Source: WLMZ01 sp031410915 (lineage in GTDB: Bacteria; Actinomycetota; Acidimicrobiia; Acidimicrobiales; Ilumatobacteraceae). From it: DNA of 64,000 nt. Every line of letters starts with the position of its first letter. Positions within the stretch are counted from its first letter, which is position 1. Made by a program: the position numbers and the translations under genes. The DNA lies in NCBI GenBank assembly GCA_031410915.1, contig JANNZY010000158.1:1-64000 (forward strand). Direction: 5' to 3'. The notes below the pieces were generated by a model. That model saw only the letters and a list, made by a program, of their open reading frames with translations, searched no databases and was not told the origin of the DNA. Positions 1 to 8,903 of this stretch are shown piece after piece.

Positions 1-322
1 GCCCTCGACGGAACCGTCGGCCTGACCTTCGCTGCATCGCCGACGAGTGCCGGCGAGCGGCTGACACGAGGTCCACTGAATCGCCGCGCGAACAGGACGA
101 ACTCCGTCGAGTGCTCGCAGCCGTCGAGCACGAACCGCGAAGGTCGCCGGAACCGGTCAGGGGCGCACCGCGCACGCCTACGCTCGTGTCCTCGGCGGGG
201 ACGCCGTTGAGGCGTCCGGCGGCGTCGCCGAGGGTCTCCGAACGGGCAAACCTGTGGCCCTCGAGAAGCGATGAGCTGGGGAGAGCCGATCGGATCACTT
301 GGCGCTCAACGGTCCGAAGGTC
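1..322. other. Upstream non-coding stretch
   Basis: No convincing gene is seen on either strand; open frames here have arginine/serine-rich shadow composition. A 14-bp palindrome (CGACGG-AA-CCGTCG, 6-19) sits at the very edge and might belong to the terminator of a gene lying outside the window. The reverse-strand regulator at 323 ends here. Confidence 0.4.
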
Positions 323-904
323 TCAGTCGTGGAGGTGGGTACGTTCGCCGTGGGCCCCAAAGACGGCGATGAGTTCGACGGGCCCGTCGATCGCGCCGAA
401 CCAGTGCGGTGCGAGGGTGCTGAACTCAACGGCTTCGCCAGGTTCGACGATCAGGTCCTGTTCGCCGAGAATAAGGCGCATCCGGCCGTCGAGGACGTAC
501 ATCCAGTCATGGCCGTCGTGGACGCGTAGCTCGCTGCGCGAGGGTGGCTTGCGCCGTTTGCTGGTGATGCGGATCTTGAACGTGCGCAGCCCACCCGAGG
601 CACGGTTCGTGAGCGGCCACATCGTCAGACCGTCGCGGGTGATCGGCTCACCGCGGACCCGCGGATCAGACGCCGGCGCACCACCCAGGAGATCATCGGC
701 CGTGACTCCGAGCGCCGCAGCCAATCCGGGGATGTGATCGAGAGCAAGGCGCCGCTTGCCGGACTCGAGCCGGCTGAGCATCGAGATGTCGATGTTCGCG
801 CGGTCACTCACCTCCTGCAGCGTGAGTCCTTGCTCGTGACGGAGCTCACGGAGCCTTCGCCGCACTCGTTCGTCGATGGTCTCGGGTGTCGGGTTTGCCT
901 GCAT
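323..904 (-). CDS. XRE-family regulator with cupin sensor domain
   Basis: This 193-residue protein has the classic two-part layout of small XRE-cupin repressors. A lambda-repressor-type helix-turn-helix spans about residues 12-68 (QGLTLQEVSDRANIDISMLS, then LESGKRRL). A C-terminal cupin barrel spans about 115-185 (HDGHDWMYVLDGRMRLILGE, then PGEAVEF and APHWFGAI). Such proteins bind DNA as dimers and the cupin senses a small ligand, which cannot be named here. It is divergent from the MFS exporter at 952, with starts about 50 bp apart, so local control of that exporter is the obvious inference. Family assignment is secure; the regulated gene is inferred. Confidence 0.9.
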   Translation of the reverse strand: MQANPTPETIDERVRRRLRELRHEQGLTLQEVSDRANIDISMLSRLESGKRRLALDHIPGLAAALGVTADDLLGGAPASDPRVRGEPITRDGLTMWPLTNRASGGLRTFKIRITSKRRKPPSRSELRVHDGHDWMYVLDGRMRLILGEQDLIVEPGEAVEFSTLAPHWFGAIDGPVELIAVFGAHGERTHLHD

Positions 905-951
905 GGCAAGAACAGTTGCGCGGAATGTGGCCTGCCGTCAAGGTCAAGGTC

Positions 952-2217
952 ATGAACAGACACTTCCCACACAGGGCCGGGTCCCGAGTCGGTGACGAAC
1001 CGACGACCGCCCCAGGCAGATTTGCTGCCTTCGGCAACCGGAACTTCCGGCTGTACTTCATCGGACAGACCATCTCGAGCATCGGCTCATGGGCACAATC
1101 GCTCGCCGTCACCTGGCTCGTCCTCGAGCTCACTGACCGTAGCGATCAGCTCGGCATCGCGCTCGCGTTGCAGTTCCTGCCGATGCTCATCCTCGGTGCA
1201 CCTGCCGGTGTGCTCGCCGACCGACTCAACAACCGGCGCCTGCTGCTGGCAACCTCGGCGGCGTCCGGGGTGCTTGCGTTGACGTTCGGGATCGTCGTGA
1301 GCACCGGGCACGCCACGATCTGGTGGATCTACGCGCTCACCTTCGCGCTCGGTCTCGTCCTGGCCGTTGAACGACCCACGATGCAAGCCATCTTGTTCCA
1401 ACTCGTCGGACGAGACCTGTTGTCCAACGCTGTCGCTGCGAACGGCACGATCAACTCCGTCTCACGGCTCATCGGTCCTGCGATCGCCGGTGGGCTGATC
1501 GCCACCGTCGGCGTCACCGTCGGGTTCTACATCAACGCGGCCTCGTATCTGGTCGTGATCGCTGCGCTGCTGGCGTTGCGGTCGAGCGAGCTCGTCGCCC
1601 GGCCGATGATCGGCCAGACCAAAGGCAAGCTCCGTGAAGGGTTCGCGTACGTCCGCAGCCATCCCGAGGTCGCCCGGCCGCTGATCGTCATGTCGATCGT
1701 CGGTGCGATCGCACTCAACTTCCCGACGACGTTCCCGTCGATGGTCCGCTTCGGGTTCGATCGTGGGCCGGGCTCGGTCGGCGCGGCGATGAGTGTCAGC
1801 GCGATCGGCTCGATCATCGGTGGCATCTACATCGCCGGCATCAAACCCGACCCTCGCCGTACTTTGGCGATCGCTCTGGCCGGCTTCGGTGCGGTCATCG
1901 TTGCCCTCGGCGTGATGCCGACCTACACGACGTTCGTCGCGATGAGCATCGTGCTCGGCTTCGCATCAGCGTCGTTCCAATCCGTGAACACGATCGTCGT
2001 CCAACAGGCCACGGAGCCGTCGATGCAAGGCCGGGTGATGGCACTCCACCAGACCGCGCTGTTCGGGAGCACACCGATCGGAGCGCTCTTGATGGGCTGG
2101 GTCATCCATGTCAGCTCACCCCGGCTCCCGTTCCTACTCGGCGGCATCGCAGCGATGCTCAGCGCCGCCTACGTCATCGGGCGCCGCTCACACCAGGTGG
2201 TCACCGCCACCGCATGA
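952..2217 (+). CDS. MFS transporter (MFS_3/EntS-like, 12 TM)
   Basis: A hydrophobic protein of about 421 residues with the major facilitator pattern. It opens with FGNRNFRLYFIGQTISSIGS, typical of the MFS_3/enterobactin-exporter-like group, carries the loop motif GVLADRLNNRR after TM2, and has an RPTMQAI element after TM4. About twelve membrane segments are readable. It probably works as a proton-driven exporter in the cytoplasmic membrane; the substrate is unknown. A longer frame opens at 886 but would overlap the divergent regulator's coding start, so the ATG at 952, after AAGGTCAAGGTC, is preferred. A strong hairpin follows the stop. Confidence 0.88.
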   Translation: MNRHFPHRAGSRVGDEPTTAPGRFAAFGNRNFRLYFIGQTISSIGSWAQSLAVTWLVLELTDRSDQLGIALALQFLPMLILGAPAGVLADRLNNRRLLLATSAASGVLALTFGIVVSTGHATIWWIYALTFALGLVLAVERPTMQAILFQLVGRDLLSNAVAANGTINSVSRLIGPAIAGGLIATVGVTVGFYINAASYLVVIAALLALRSSELVARPMIGQTKGKLREGFAYVRSHPEVARPLIVMSIVGAIALNFPTTFPSMVRFGFDRGPGSVGAAMSVSAIGSIIGGIYIAGIKPDPRRTLAIALAGFGAVIVALGVMPTYTTFVAMSIVLGFASASFQSVNTIVVQQATEPSMQGRVMALHQTALFGSTPIGALLMGWVIHVSSPRLPFLLGGIAAMLSAAYVIGRRSHQVVTATA

Positions 2218-2220
2218 ACT

Positions 2221-2253
2221 GCTCCGGCGCGGCGCGACCCGCGGCGCCGGAGC
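2221..2253 (+). terminator. GC-rich hairpin after MFS gene
   Basis: A perfect 10-bp stem (GCTCCGGCGC, 2221-2230, with GCGCCGGAGC, 2244-2253) encloses a 13-nt loop, three bases after the MFS stop codon. There is no T-run, so if it terminates transcription it does so as a U-less actinobacterial-type hairpin. Confidence 0.55.
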
Positions 2254-2260
2254 ATCCGCT

Positions 2261-2340
2261 GCGCAATCACATCGCCAATCACCACTTGATGTGAGGCGCA
2301 GTCACACGGCGCCTTCGTACGTTGCTCCCGTCACCGAACA
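2261..2340 (+). promoter_or_regulatory. Shared promoter/operator element, copy 1
   Basis: This stretch is nearly repeated at 7583-7651. The first 25 bases (GCGCAATCACATCGCCAATC and beyond) are identical in both copies. It holds the dyad TGTGA-GGCGCAG-TCACA (2290-2306) and, exactly 28 bases after the dyad start, a -10-like TACGTT (2318-2323). It lies 39 bp upstream of the DUF4389 gene start and probably drives it. Confidence 0.65.
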
Positions 2341-2378
2341 TCAACCGTCTCGCCCATCACACACAACAAGGAACTCTC

Positions 2379-2987
2379 ATGATCTACACCTCAGTCCCGA
2401 CAGCCGACCTTCGCTTGGACTCTCCACGTGAAACCCAGAACTGGCGGCCGCTCGTCAACTGGCTGCTCGCCCTCCCGCACCTCGTCATCGCCAACGCCCT
2501 CAGCAGCGTTGCCAACGTGCTCTCAATCGTCAGCTGGTTCAGCATCGTCTTCACCGGCCACATGCCTGACGGCATCGCCCGCTTCCAATGCATGATCCTG
2601 CGGTACGAAGCCCGCGCGTACAGCTACCTCGCCTTCCTCCGCCAGCCCTACCCGCAGTTCGAGTTCGACATGGCCAACGGCGACAACGGCACCGATCCGC
2701 TGCACGTCGACTTCGCCCCACAAGTCGCCGAGCGCAACCGTCTCACGGTGGCGTTCCGGCTCATCCTGATCGTTCCCGCCCTGATCTACACGCTGCTGAT
2801 CGCAGTTGTGGCAGTCATGGCAGTGCTCGTCGCGGCAGTCGCAGTGCTGTTCACCGGCCGCTGGCCACAAGGGCTGCGCACGTTCGTCCTGAACGCCGCC
2901 CGCCTTTCGCTCCGAGTGAGCGCTTACGGACGCCTGCTCACCGACACCTACCCGTCCCTCAAGCTCACCGGAACGAACCATGGCTGA
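2379..2987 (+). CDS. DUF4389 membrane protein
   Basis: A 202-residue integral membrane protein matching the DUF4389 family. The N-terminal half reads NWLLALPHLVIANAL, then WFSIVFTGHMPDGI and FQCMILRYEARAYSYL. A second membrane region follows (FRLILIVPALIYTLLIAVVA), then VLFTGRWPQGL and FVLNAARLSLR, so the motif FTGR/H-P-G occurs twice as in an internal duplication. The function of the family is unknown. ATG 2379 is chosen because AAGGA (2368-2372) precedes it at good spacing; an in-frame ATG at 2322 lies inside the promoter element. The 3' end overlaps a weak upstream start of the next gene. Confidence 0.85.
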   Translation: MIYTSVPTADLRLDSPRETQNWRPLVNWLLALPHLVIANALSSVANVLSIVSWFSIVFTGHMPDGIARFQCMILRYEARAYSYLAFLRQPYPQFEFDMANGDNGTDPLHVDFAPQVAERNRLTVAFRLILIVPALIYTLLIAVVAVMAVLVAAVAVLFTGRWPQGLRTFVLNAARLSLRVSAYGRLLTDTYPSLKLTGTNHG

Positions 2988-3046
2988 CCACGAAAGGCGC
3001 TCGGCAACCGCCGAATCGACGATGCTTGCCAATACGGCAAACACCC

Positions 3047-3074
3047 TTGCGCAATCGGAACGGCCAAGTAACGT
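3047..3074 (+). promoter_or_regulatory. Promoter for leaderless oxidoreductase gene
   Basis: TTGCGC (3047-3052), a 16-bp spacer and TAACGT (3069-3074) form a readable -35/-10 pair. The -10 begins 13 nt before ATG 3082, so the predicted transcript would start at or next to the start codon, with no ribosome binding site. Confidence 0.55.
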
Positions 3075-3081
3075 TGCCCGC

Positions 3082-4677
3082 ATGAGTGAACACGGACCAC
3101 GTCTTGTTGAGCGACAATGTGATGTCGCCATCATCGGCGGGTCCGCCGCCGGCCTCGCCGCCGCCCTCCAGCTCGGCCGTCAACGCCGATCGGTCATCGT
3201 CATCGATGCCGGCGAACCACGCAACGCCCCGGCGGCGCACATGCACAGCTACCTCGGCCACGAAGGCCTGCCGCCAGCCGAACTGATCGCGCTCGGACGG
3301 GAAGAAGCGCGCAGCTATGGCGGCGAGATCCTCGCCGGTCGCGCCACCGACGTCACCCGACTCGCCGACGGCCGCTTCCGCGTCGAACTCGTCGGCGGCG
3401 GAGCCATCGTTGCTCGCCGCGTCATCGCCGCCACCGGACTGGTCGACGTGCTCCCCGACATCGAAGGTCTCGCTGGACACTGGGGCGGCGATGTCATCCA
3501 CTGCCCGTTCTGCCACGGCTACGAAGTCCGCGACCGGCGCGTCGTCCAGATCGTCACCCACCCGATGGGTTTGCATCCAGCCGGACTGTTCCGCCAACTC
3601 ACCGCCCACCTCACGCTCGTGCTACACGACGGCGTCGCCATCGACCATCCGGAGCTCGACCATCTGCGCGCCGCCGGCGTGGCCGTCATCGACACGCCTG
3701 CCCGGCGGCTCATCACCGGCAACGACGGGCACGTGTGCGCCGTCGAGCTGACCAACGGCGACCGCATCGATGCTGACGCCGTCGTGGTCGGCGCACCGTT
3801 CCGGGTCCGCGCCGAGCCATTCGCCACACTCGGCCTGACCCCGGTAGCGCATCCGACCGGGATCGGCGACTTCATCGAGACCGACCCGCTGGGTGAGACG
3901 TCGGTTCCTGGACTGTACGCGGCCGGGAACGTCACCGACCCAAGCCAACAGGTGCTCCAAGCGGCTGCCAACGGGAGTCGGGTCGGTGGGATGATCAGCT
4001 TCAGCCTCGCCAGCGAAGACATCACCGCCGCGGCCAGACCGTTGAGCAACCAAGCCGACTGGGAACACCGCTACAGCGGCGACCAGATCTGGTCCGGCAA
4101 CCCCAACAGCACCCTCGTCAACGAGATCGAAGCAGCCGTCCCCGGGAGAGCCCTCGACGTGGGTGCCGGCGAAGGCGGCGACGCCGTCTGGCTCGCCAAA
4201 CACGGCTGGACCGTCACCGCCAGCGACATCTCCCAACGCGCCCTCGATCGCATCGCGACCGTCGCCAGCGAGCGCGGCGTGACGATCGCCTGCCATCACG
4301 CCGACGCCAACGCTCTCGACGCATACCCGCCAGAGTCCTTCGACCTCGTCTCTGCACAGTACGCGGCGATTCCCCGCACACCCGACAGCCGAGGGATCGC
4401 CAACCTCCTCGCTGCCGTCGCGCCGGGCGGCACACTGCTCGTCGTCGGCCACGACCTCGAACCAATGCGACGCCCCATCGACATGACGGTGGAAAGTCAA
4501 CGGTTCGACCCGGACGCATACGTTCGTGTCGACGACATCGCCCACGCCCTCTCGCGCACTCCGGGCTGGCAGATCGAGGTCAACGAGAAGCGACCTCGTC
4601 CCGCCGGTTCCGCATCCGGGCACCACGTCGACGACGTCGTGCTCCGCGTCCGCCGCCGCGGATCTCGTCCGAACTGA
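3082..4677 (+). CDS. Bifunctional FAD/NAD(P) oxidoreductase-SAM methyltransferase fusion
   Basis: Two enzymes are fused in about 531 residues. The N-terminal 300 residues are thioredoxin-reductase-like: an FAD-binding Rossmann motif (VAIIGGSAAGLAAA), a CPFC redox pair in IHCPFCHGYE, and the second FAD motif GLYAAGNVTDPSQQ. After a linker near LSNQADWEHRYSGD comes a class I SAM-dependent methyltransferase with motif I ALDVGAGEGGDAVWLA and motif post-I VTASDIS. This architecture is known in actinobacteria; the physiological substrates are not. ATG 3082 is preferred over an in-frame ATG at 2980 because a promoter ends just before it. Both active-site signatures look intact. Confidence 0.9.
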   Translation: MSEHGPRLVERQCDVAIIGGSAAGLAAALQLGRQRRSVIVIDAGEPRNAPAAHMHSYLGHEGLPPAELIALGREEARSYGGEILAGRATDVTRLADGRFRVELVGGGAIVARRVIAATGLVDVLPDIEGLAGHWGGDVIHCPFCHGYEVRDRRVVQIVTHPMGLHPAGLFRQLTAHLTLVLHDGVAIDHPELDHLRAAGVAVIDTPARRLITGNDGHVCAVELTNGDRIDADAVVVGAPFRVRAEPFATLGLTPVAHPTGIGDFIETDPLGETSVPGLYAAGNVTDPSQQVLQAAANGSRVGGMISFSLASEDITAAARPLSNQADWEHRYSGDQIWSGNPNSTLVNEIEAAVPGRALDVGAGEGGDAVWLAKHGWTVTASDISQRALDRIATVASERGVTIACHHADANALDAYPPESFDLVSAQYAAIPRTPDSRGIANLLAAVAPGGTLLVVGHDLEPMRRPIDMTVESQRFDPDAYVRVDDIAHALSRTPGWQIEVNEKRPRPAGSASGHHVDDVVLRVRRRGSRPN

Positions 4678-4761
4678 CCGCACCACAGCGCATCACCGTC
4701 GCCAGGCCGCCGGAGGTCGTGGAGGTCCGTGGCCGTTTCGCGCGTTTCGTAGACTCTGGCC

Positions 4762-4839
4762 GTGCCGACGCTGCGACATCCTCACCACCACGCAGCCCGC
4801 AACCGCGTCAACCCGGCATGGCGCAACAGTCAGCGATGA
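4762..4839 (+). CDS. Possible leaderless 25-codon leader peptide
   Basis: A GTG at 4762 lies 12 nt after the first base of a -10-like TAGACT (4750-4755), the same geometry as other starts in this window. It opens a 25-codon frame (VPTLRHPHHHAARN...) whose TGA (4837-4839) overlaps an in-frame ATG (4836) of the LAL regulator as ATGA. It may be a leader peptide coupling regulator translation. Composition is not otherwise diagnostic, so this is a candidate only. Confidence 0.3.
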   Translation: MPTLRHPHHHAARNRVNPAWRNSQR

Positions 4840-7571
4840 CCGCGGCAGAACCGACCCCCAGGACTTTGCTGTTGGCGACCAAGCTGCACGCGCCCCGCCG
4901 ACGCCGCGAGGTCATGAGCCGAACCCGCCTCACCGAGCGGATGACCCTGGAGCACCAACCGGCGCTGACCTTGATCTCGGCTCCAGCCGGATTCGGCAAG
5001 ACAACGCTCTTGACCGAATGGTTCGGGCACAACGCCGACAATGAACGTTGCGCCGCGTGGTTGGCGCTGGACGCAGCGGACAACGACCCGCTGATCTTCG
5101 GCGCATATCTCGTTGCTGCGCTCCGATCACTCGCACCAGACGTCGGAAGCGATGCCGAATCGCTCCTGCAGGCCTCACAACCGCTTCGTGCGGTAGCGGG
5201 ATCGTTGATCAACGACCTGGAGTGGCTCGACGCCGACGTCGCCCTCGTCCTGGACGATTACCACGTGATCGACTCGACCGACATCCACGACGCTGTCTGC
5301 TTCCTTGTAGAACACGCCCCGCCCCGCTTTCATCTCGTGATCGCCACCCGGGTCGATCCGCCGTTGCCGCTCGCCCGCTGGAGAGCCCGTCGCGACCTGC
5401 TCGAACTCCGAGCCGCCGACCTTCGCTTCACCGCTGACGAAGCGGCGAGCTACTTCGCCGACTCGATGCATCTGCAGCTGTCCGCGGCAGAAGTTGAAGC
5501 TCTCGAGGCGCGGACCGAAGGTTGGATCGCAGCACTCCAGCTCGCAGCGCTCTCTCTGCGCGGCCGGGACGACGTCGGCGCGTTCATCGACAACTTCACC
5601 GGCGACGACCGCTTCGTCGTCGACTACCTCGTCGAAGAAGTGCTCGACCGCCAATCCGACGCAGTTCGATCCTTCCTGCTGCACACGTCGGTGCTCGACC
5701 GGCTGACCGGCGGACTCTGCGACGCCGTGACCCTCGGAACCGACGGCCGCGCGACGCTGGAACAGCTCGATCGTTCCAACCTGTTCCTCGTCGCCCTCGA
5801 CGACCGACGCCACTGGTACCGGTATCACCACCTGTTCGCCGACGTGCTCCACGCCCGACTGATCGACGAAGACCCGAACCTGATCGACGAGCTCCACCGC
5901 CGGGCCAGCAACTGGTACTCGGCGAACGGGGAACCCGCCAAAGCCATCGAACACGCAATGGCCGGACATCACGTCGACGAAGCAGCACGCCTGATCGAAC
6001 TCGTCGCCCCTGCGATGCGTCAAAGACGTCAGGAAGGCACACTTCGACGGTGGCTTGAAGCGCTGCCCAACGACGTCTTCGCCGACCGACCAGTACTCGC
6101 CATGGGCCTCATCGGGGCGCGGATGGCCACCGGCGAGACGACAGGTGTCGAGCCGCTGCTCCAGCTGGTCGAGGCGTCGCTGCAGCAGACGGAACCGTCG
6201 CCGATCGTGTTCGACACGGACATGTTCGAGCACCTACCGGTCCAACTCCTCATCCAACGTGCCGGCCTCGCGCTGCTCTCCGGCGACCTCGACAGCACCA
6301 CGGCATACGCCACCCGAGCGCTCACGCTGGTCGAACCGTCTGACCGCATCCGCCGCGGCAGCGCGACCGCTTTGCTGGCGCTCGCCCATTGGGCCGCCGG
6401 CGACCTCGACACAGCCGTTCATTGCTACACCGAAGCGATCCGCGAGCTCACTGCTGCGGGTCACCTGGCAGACATGCTCGGATGCTCGCTCGCGTTGGCC
6501 GACATCCAGATCGCCCAAGGCAAACTCACGGACGCAAAGCGGACCTTCGACTCCGGGCTTCGCTGGACGACCGAGCATCCCGGCCTCCGCGGCGCCGCCG
6601 ACATGCATGCCGGGATGAGCGAAGTCCTCATCGAAGGCAACGATCTCGATGCCGCCGCCCACCACCTGGAGACGAGCAAGGAGCTCGGCGAATCTGCCGG
6701 CCTCCCGCAGCACGCCTACCGCTGGCGCGTCACCATGGCCCGACTGCAACGCGCCTGGGGCGACCTCGAGAGCGCGCTCGAGCTGATCGACCAAGCCGCA
6801 CCCCTCTACGACACCGACTTCTCACCACCGGTCCGTCCCGTCGACGCCATGCGAGCGCGAGTCCAACTCGCGCATGGCGACCTCGACGCTGCGCTCCGCT
6901 GGGTCGCCGAACGTGGACTCACCGCCGACGACGAGCTGAGCTACATCCGCGAGTACGAGCACATCACGGTCACCAGGGTCCTCATCGCCCGCCACGCTGC
7001 CGTACCCGACAGCCACACGCTCGACGACGCCACCCGTCTGCTCGAACGACTCCTCGTCGCCGCAGAGCACGGCGGCCGCACCGGCACCGTTATCGAAGTC
7101 CAGATTCTCCTGGCCAGCGCGTACGACGCCCGCGGCGACACCGCAGCGGCGATGGCCGCACTGGACGACGCTCTCCGACGAGCCGAACCAGACCGTCACA
7201 TCCGTCTCTTCCTCCACGCCGGCCCATCCGTCACCTCACTACTGCGTTCGGTGGCATCACGCGATCACGCAACAGCTCACGCCCGCCGAGTGCTGGCCGC
7301 CATCGACACCACCGGCGCGACCACAATCCCTGGCCGATCCGAAGATGCTCGACCTGTCGTTGCGACCCGTCGCGGACTTTTCGACGAACTCAGTTGCCGC
7401 GAACTCGATGTGCTACGCCTGCTGCGCAGCGACCTCAGCGGCCCAGAAATCGCCCGAGAGTTGCACATTTCGATGAACACGCTGCGCACCCACACCAAGA
7501 ACATCTACACCAAGCTCGGCGCCACTAGCCGGCGAGAAGCGACCCGCCGCGCCACAGAACAAGGCCTCTGA
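4818..7571 (+). CDS. LAL-type (MalT-like) LuxR transcriptional regulator
   Basis: A very large regulator of about 917 residues. The N-terminus has an NTPase (STAND) domain with Walker A SAPAGFGKTTLL (about residues 54-65) and Walker B VALVLDDYHVID (about 141-152). The middle is a long TPR-like helical array that usually binds the inducer. The last 60 residues are a LuxR-type HTH (LSCRELDVLRLL, then ARELHISMNTLRTHTKNIYT). Family members are ATP- and ligand-dependent activators. The start is uncertain: in-frame ATGs lie at 4719, 4818 and 4836; the last overlaps a possible leader peptide, and none has a clear ribosome site. The downstream small genes at 7652 and 7968 are plausible targets. Confidence 0.92.
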   Translation: MAQQSAMTAAEPTPRTLLLATKLHAPRRRREVMSRTRLTERMTLEHQPALTLISAPAGFGKTTLLTEWFGHNADNERCAAWLALDAADNDPLIFGAYLVAALRSLAPDVGSDAESLLQASQPLRAVAGSLINDLEWLDADVALVLDDYHVIDSTDIHDAVCFLVEHAPPRFHLVIATRVDPPLPLARWRARRDLLELRAADLRFTADEAASYFADSMHLQLSAAEVEALEARTEGWIAALQLAALSLRGRDDVGAFIDNFTGDDRFVVDYLVEEVLDRQSDAVRSFLLHTSVLDRLTGGLCDAVTLGTDGRATLEQLDRSNLFLVALDDRRHWYRYHHLFADVLHARLIDEDPNLIDELHRRASNWYSANGEPAKAIEHAMAGHHVDEAARLIELVAPAMRQRRQEGTLRRWLEALPNDVFADRPVLAMGLIGARMATGETTGVEPLLQLVEASLQQTEPSPIVFDTDMFEHLPVQLLIQRAGLALLSGDLDSTTAYATRALTLVEPSDRIRRGSATALLALAHWAAGDLDTAVHCYTEAIRELTAAGHLADMLGCSLALADIQIAQGKLTDAKRTFDSGLRWTTEHPGLRGAADMHAGMSEVLIEGNDLDAAAHHLETSKELGESAGLPQHAYRWRVTMARLQRAWGDLESALELIDQAAPLYDTDFSPPVRPVDAMRARVQLAHGDLDAALRWVAERGLTADDELSYIREYEHITVTRVLIARHAAVPDSHTLDDATRLLERLLVAAEHGGRTGTVIEVQILLASAYDARGDTAAAMAALDDALRRAEPDRHIRLFLHAGPSVTSLLRSVASRDHATAHARRVLAAIDTTGATTIPGRSEDARPVVATRRGLFDELSCRELDVLRLLRSDLSGPEIARELHISMNTLRTHTKNIYTKLGATSRREATRRATEQGL

Positions 7572-7582
7572 ACTGGCGCCAC

Positions 7583-7651
7583 GCGCAATCACATCGCCAA
7601 TCACCACATGATGTGAGGCGGCCTCACACGGTCCATTCGTATCTTGCACCT
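7583..7651 (+). promoter_or_regulatory. Shared promoter/operator element, copy 2
   Basis: This is the second copy of the element at 2261. The dyad TGTGAGG-CGG-CCTCACA (7612-7628) is perfect for 7 bp. A distal TCACATC (7590-7596) faces GATGTGA (7610-7616). The -10-like TATCTT (7640-7645) starts 28 bp after the dyad start and 12 bp before GTG 7652, which predicts a leaderless transcript. Confidence 0.68.
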
Positions 7652-7966
7652 GTGACCGCAGACGACCGCAATCCCGACACCACAACCGGGACACCGGCTG
7701 CCGGTCACGACCACATCCCGCACTACGAGATCCGGGTCAAAGGCCGCCTCGCGCCCCGCTGGTCGGCGTGGTTCGACGGACTGACCATCGACACCGACAC
7801 CGACAATGGCACCACCGCCATCAGCGGCCCGATCGTCGACCAATCAGCACTCCACGGGCTCCTCCAAAAGCTCCGCGACGTCGGCCTGACCCTGGTCTCA
7901 CTCACCGAACTTCCCACGGATACACCGGACGACCCGCCCGCTCACCCACACCAGGAGAACAACTGA
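7652..7966 (+). CDS. Small conserved hypothetical protein
   Basis: A soluble 104-residue protein. Its centre reads HYEIRVKGRLAPRWSAWFDG, then GPIVDQSALHGLLQKLRDVG, ending in an acidic/proline-rich tail. Small proteins of this look occur widely in actinobacteria, often next to LAL or other regulators, with no assigned function. GTG 7652 is chosen because a -10 hexamer begins 12 nt upstream; the alternative ATG at 7613 falls inside the operator. It is followed after 1 nt by the DUF4386 gene, so the two form an operon. The fold and role are unknown to me. Confidence 0.75.
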   Translation: MTADDRNPDTTTGTPAAGHDHIPHYEIRVKGRLAPRWSAWFDGLTIDTDTDNGTTAISGPIVDQSALHGLLQKLRDVGLTLVSLTELPTDTPDDPPAHPHQENN

Positions 7967-7967
7967 C

Positions 7968-8825
7968 ATGAACACCACAAGCACCCACACGTCGGACCGC
8001 GCCCCGATGACCGCGCCACCTCGACTTGGCCGCCTTAACGAGATCAGCGACACAGCGGATCCTGTCGTGGATGTTCGGCGAACCGGACGCATCTTCGGCT
8101 GGCTGTTCATCGGCACGTTCGTCACGAGCATCCCAGCACGCCTGCTCTTCATTCATGGACTCGGCGCAACCTGGTCAGACGTACGTTTCCTCCCGGGCGA
8201 CACGTCCACCGCAAGCCTCAAGTTCGGCGCCGTTCTCGAGTTCGGCCTGATCGTCACGCAGCTGGGAACCGCCCTCGTCATCCACTCGCTCGTCAAACGA
8301 CAAAGCGAAACCCTGTCGCTCAGCTACGTAGCCGCTCGCACCATGGAGTCCGTCTTCGCCGCCATCGGCATCATCAGCATCATTTCGGTGGTCAACGTCG
8401 CGGACGCGCTGTCCGCCGGTGGCGATGCCACGGCGCTCACGGTCACGGGCAACTCCCACGCCAGCATGTACGAATGGGCATTCCAGTGGGGTCCTGGTCT
8501 CGTCGCAGGAATCGGGAACGGTGTGATCCTGGGCTACCTGATGTACCGGTCCGGACTCGTACCGAAGCGCATGGCCATGATCGGCCTCATCGGTGGCCCT
8601 GTGCTCATCCTCTCGCACGTGCTCATCTTGTGCGGTGTGTACAAGAACGGCGAGGGACCGTCTGGACTGCTGACACTGCCCGAGGCCGCATGGGAGCTGT
8701 CACTGGGCATCTACTGCGCCTGGAAGGGATTCCGGTCTGACAGCCCGATCGCCAGGACGACGGCGCGGCCTGCCACCCGCTTGCAACCCACATCAGAGCC
8801 CGGAGCGGTCATTGTCGGTTCATAG
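7968..8825 (+). CDS. DUF4386 membrane protein
   Basis: A 285-residue integral membrane protein with about six to seven helices. The start of the domain (RRTGRIFGWLFIGTFVTSIP, then ARLLFIHGLG) and the segment MYRSGLVPKRMAMIGLIGGP fit the DUF4386 family, which has no experimental function. Strong ribosome site AGGAGAA (7953-7959) precedes ATG 7968. It is the second gene of the unit driven by the 7583 element. The C-terminal 40 residues are polar and likely cytoplasmic. Confidence 0.85.
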   Translation: MNTTSTHTSDRAPMTAPPRLGRLNEISDTADPVVDVRRTGRIFGWLFIGTFVTSIPARLLFIHGLGATWSDVRFLPGDTSTASLKFGAVLEFGLIVTQLGTALVIHSLVKRQSETLSLSYVAARTMESVFAAIGIISIISVVNVADALSAGGDATALTVTGNSHASMYEWAFQWGPGLVAGIGNGVILGYLMYRSGLVPKRMAMIGLIGGPVLILSHVLILCGVYKNGEGPSGLLTLPEAAWELSLGIYCAWKGFRSDSPIARTTARPATRLQPTSEPGAVIVGS

Positions 8826-8903
8826 CGGTCACCGACGATCCGACAGTCAGGCTGCCCAGAGCACATAAACGGTCAGAGCGGAGAATGGCGGATAACCAGG
8901 CCG

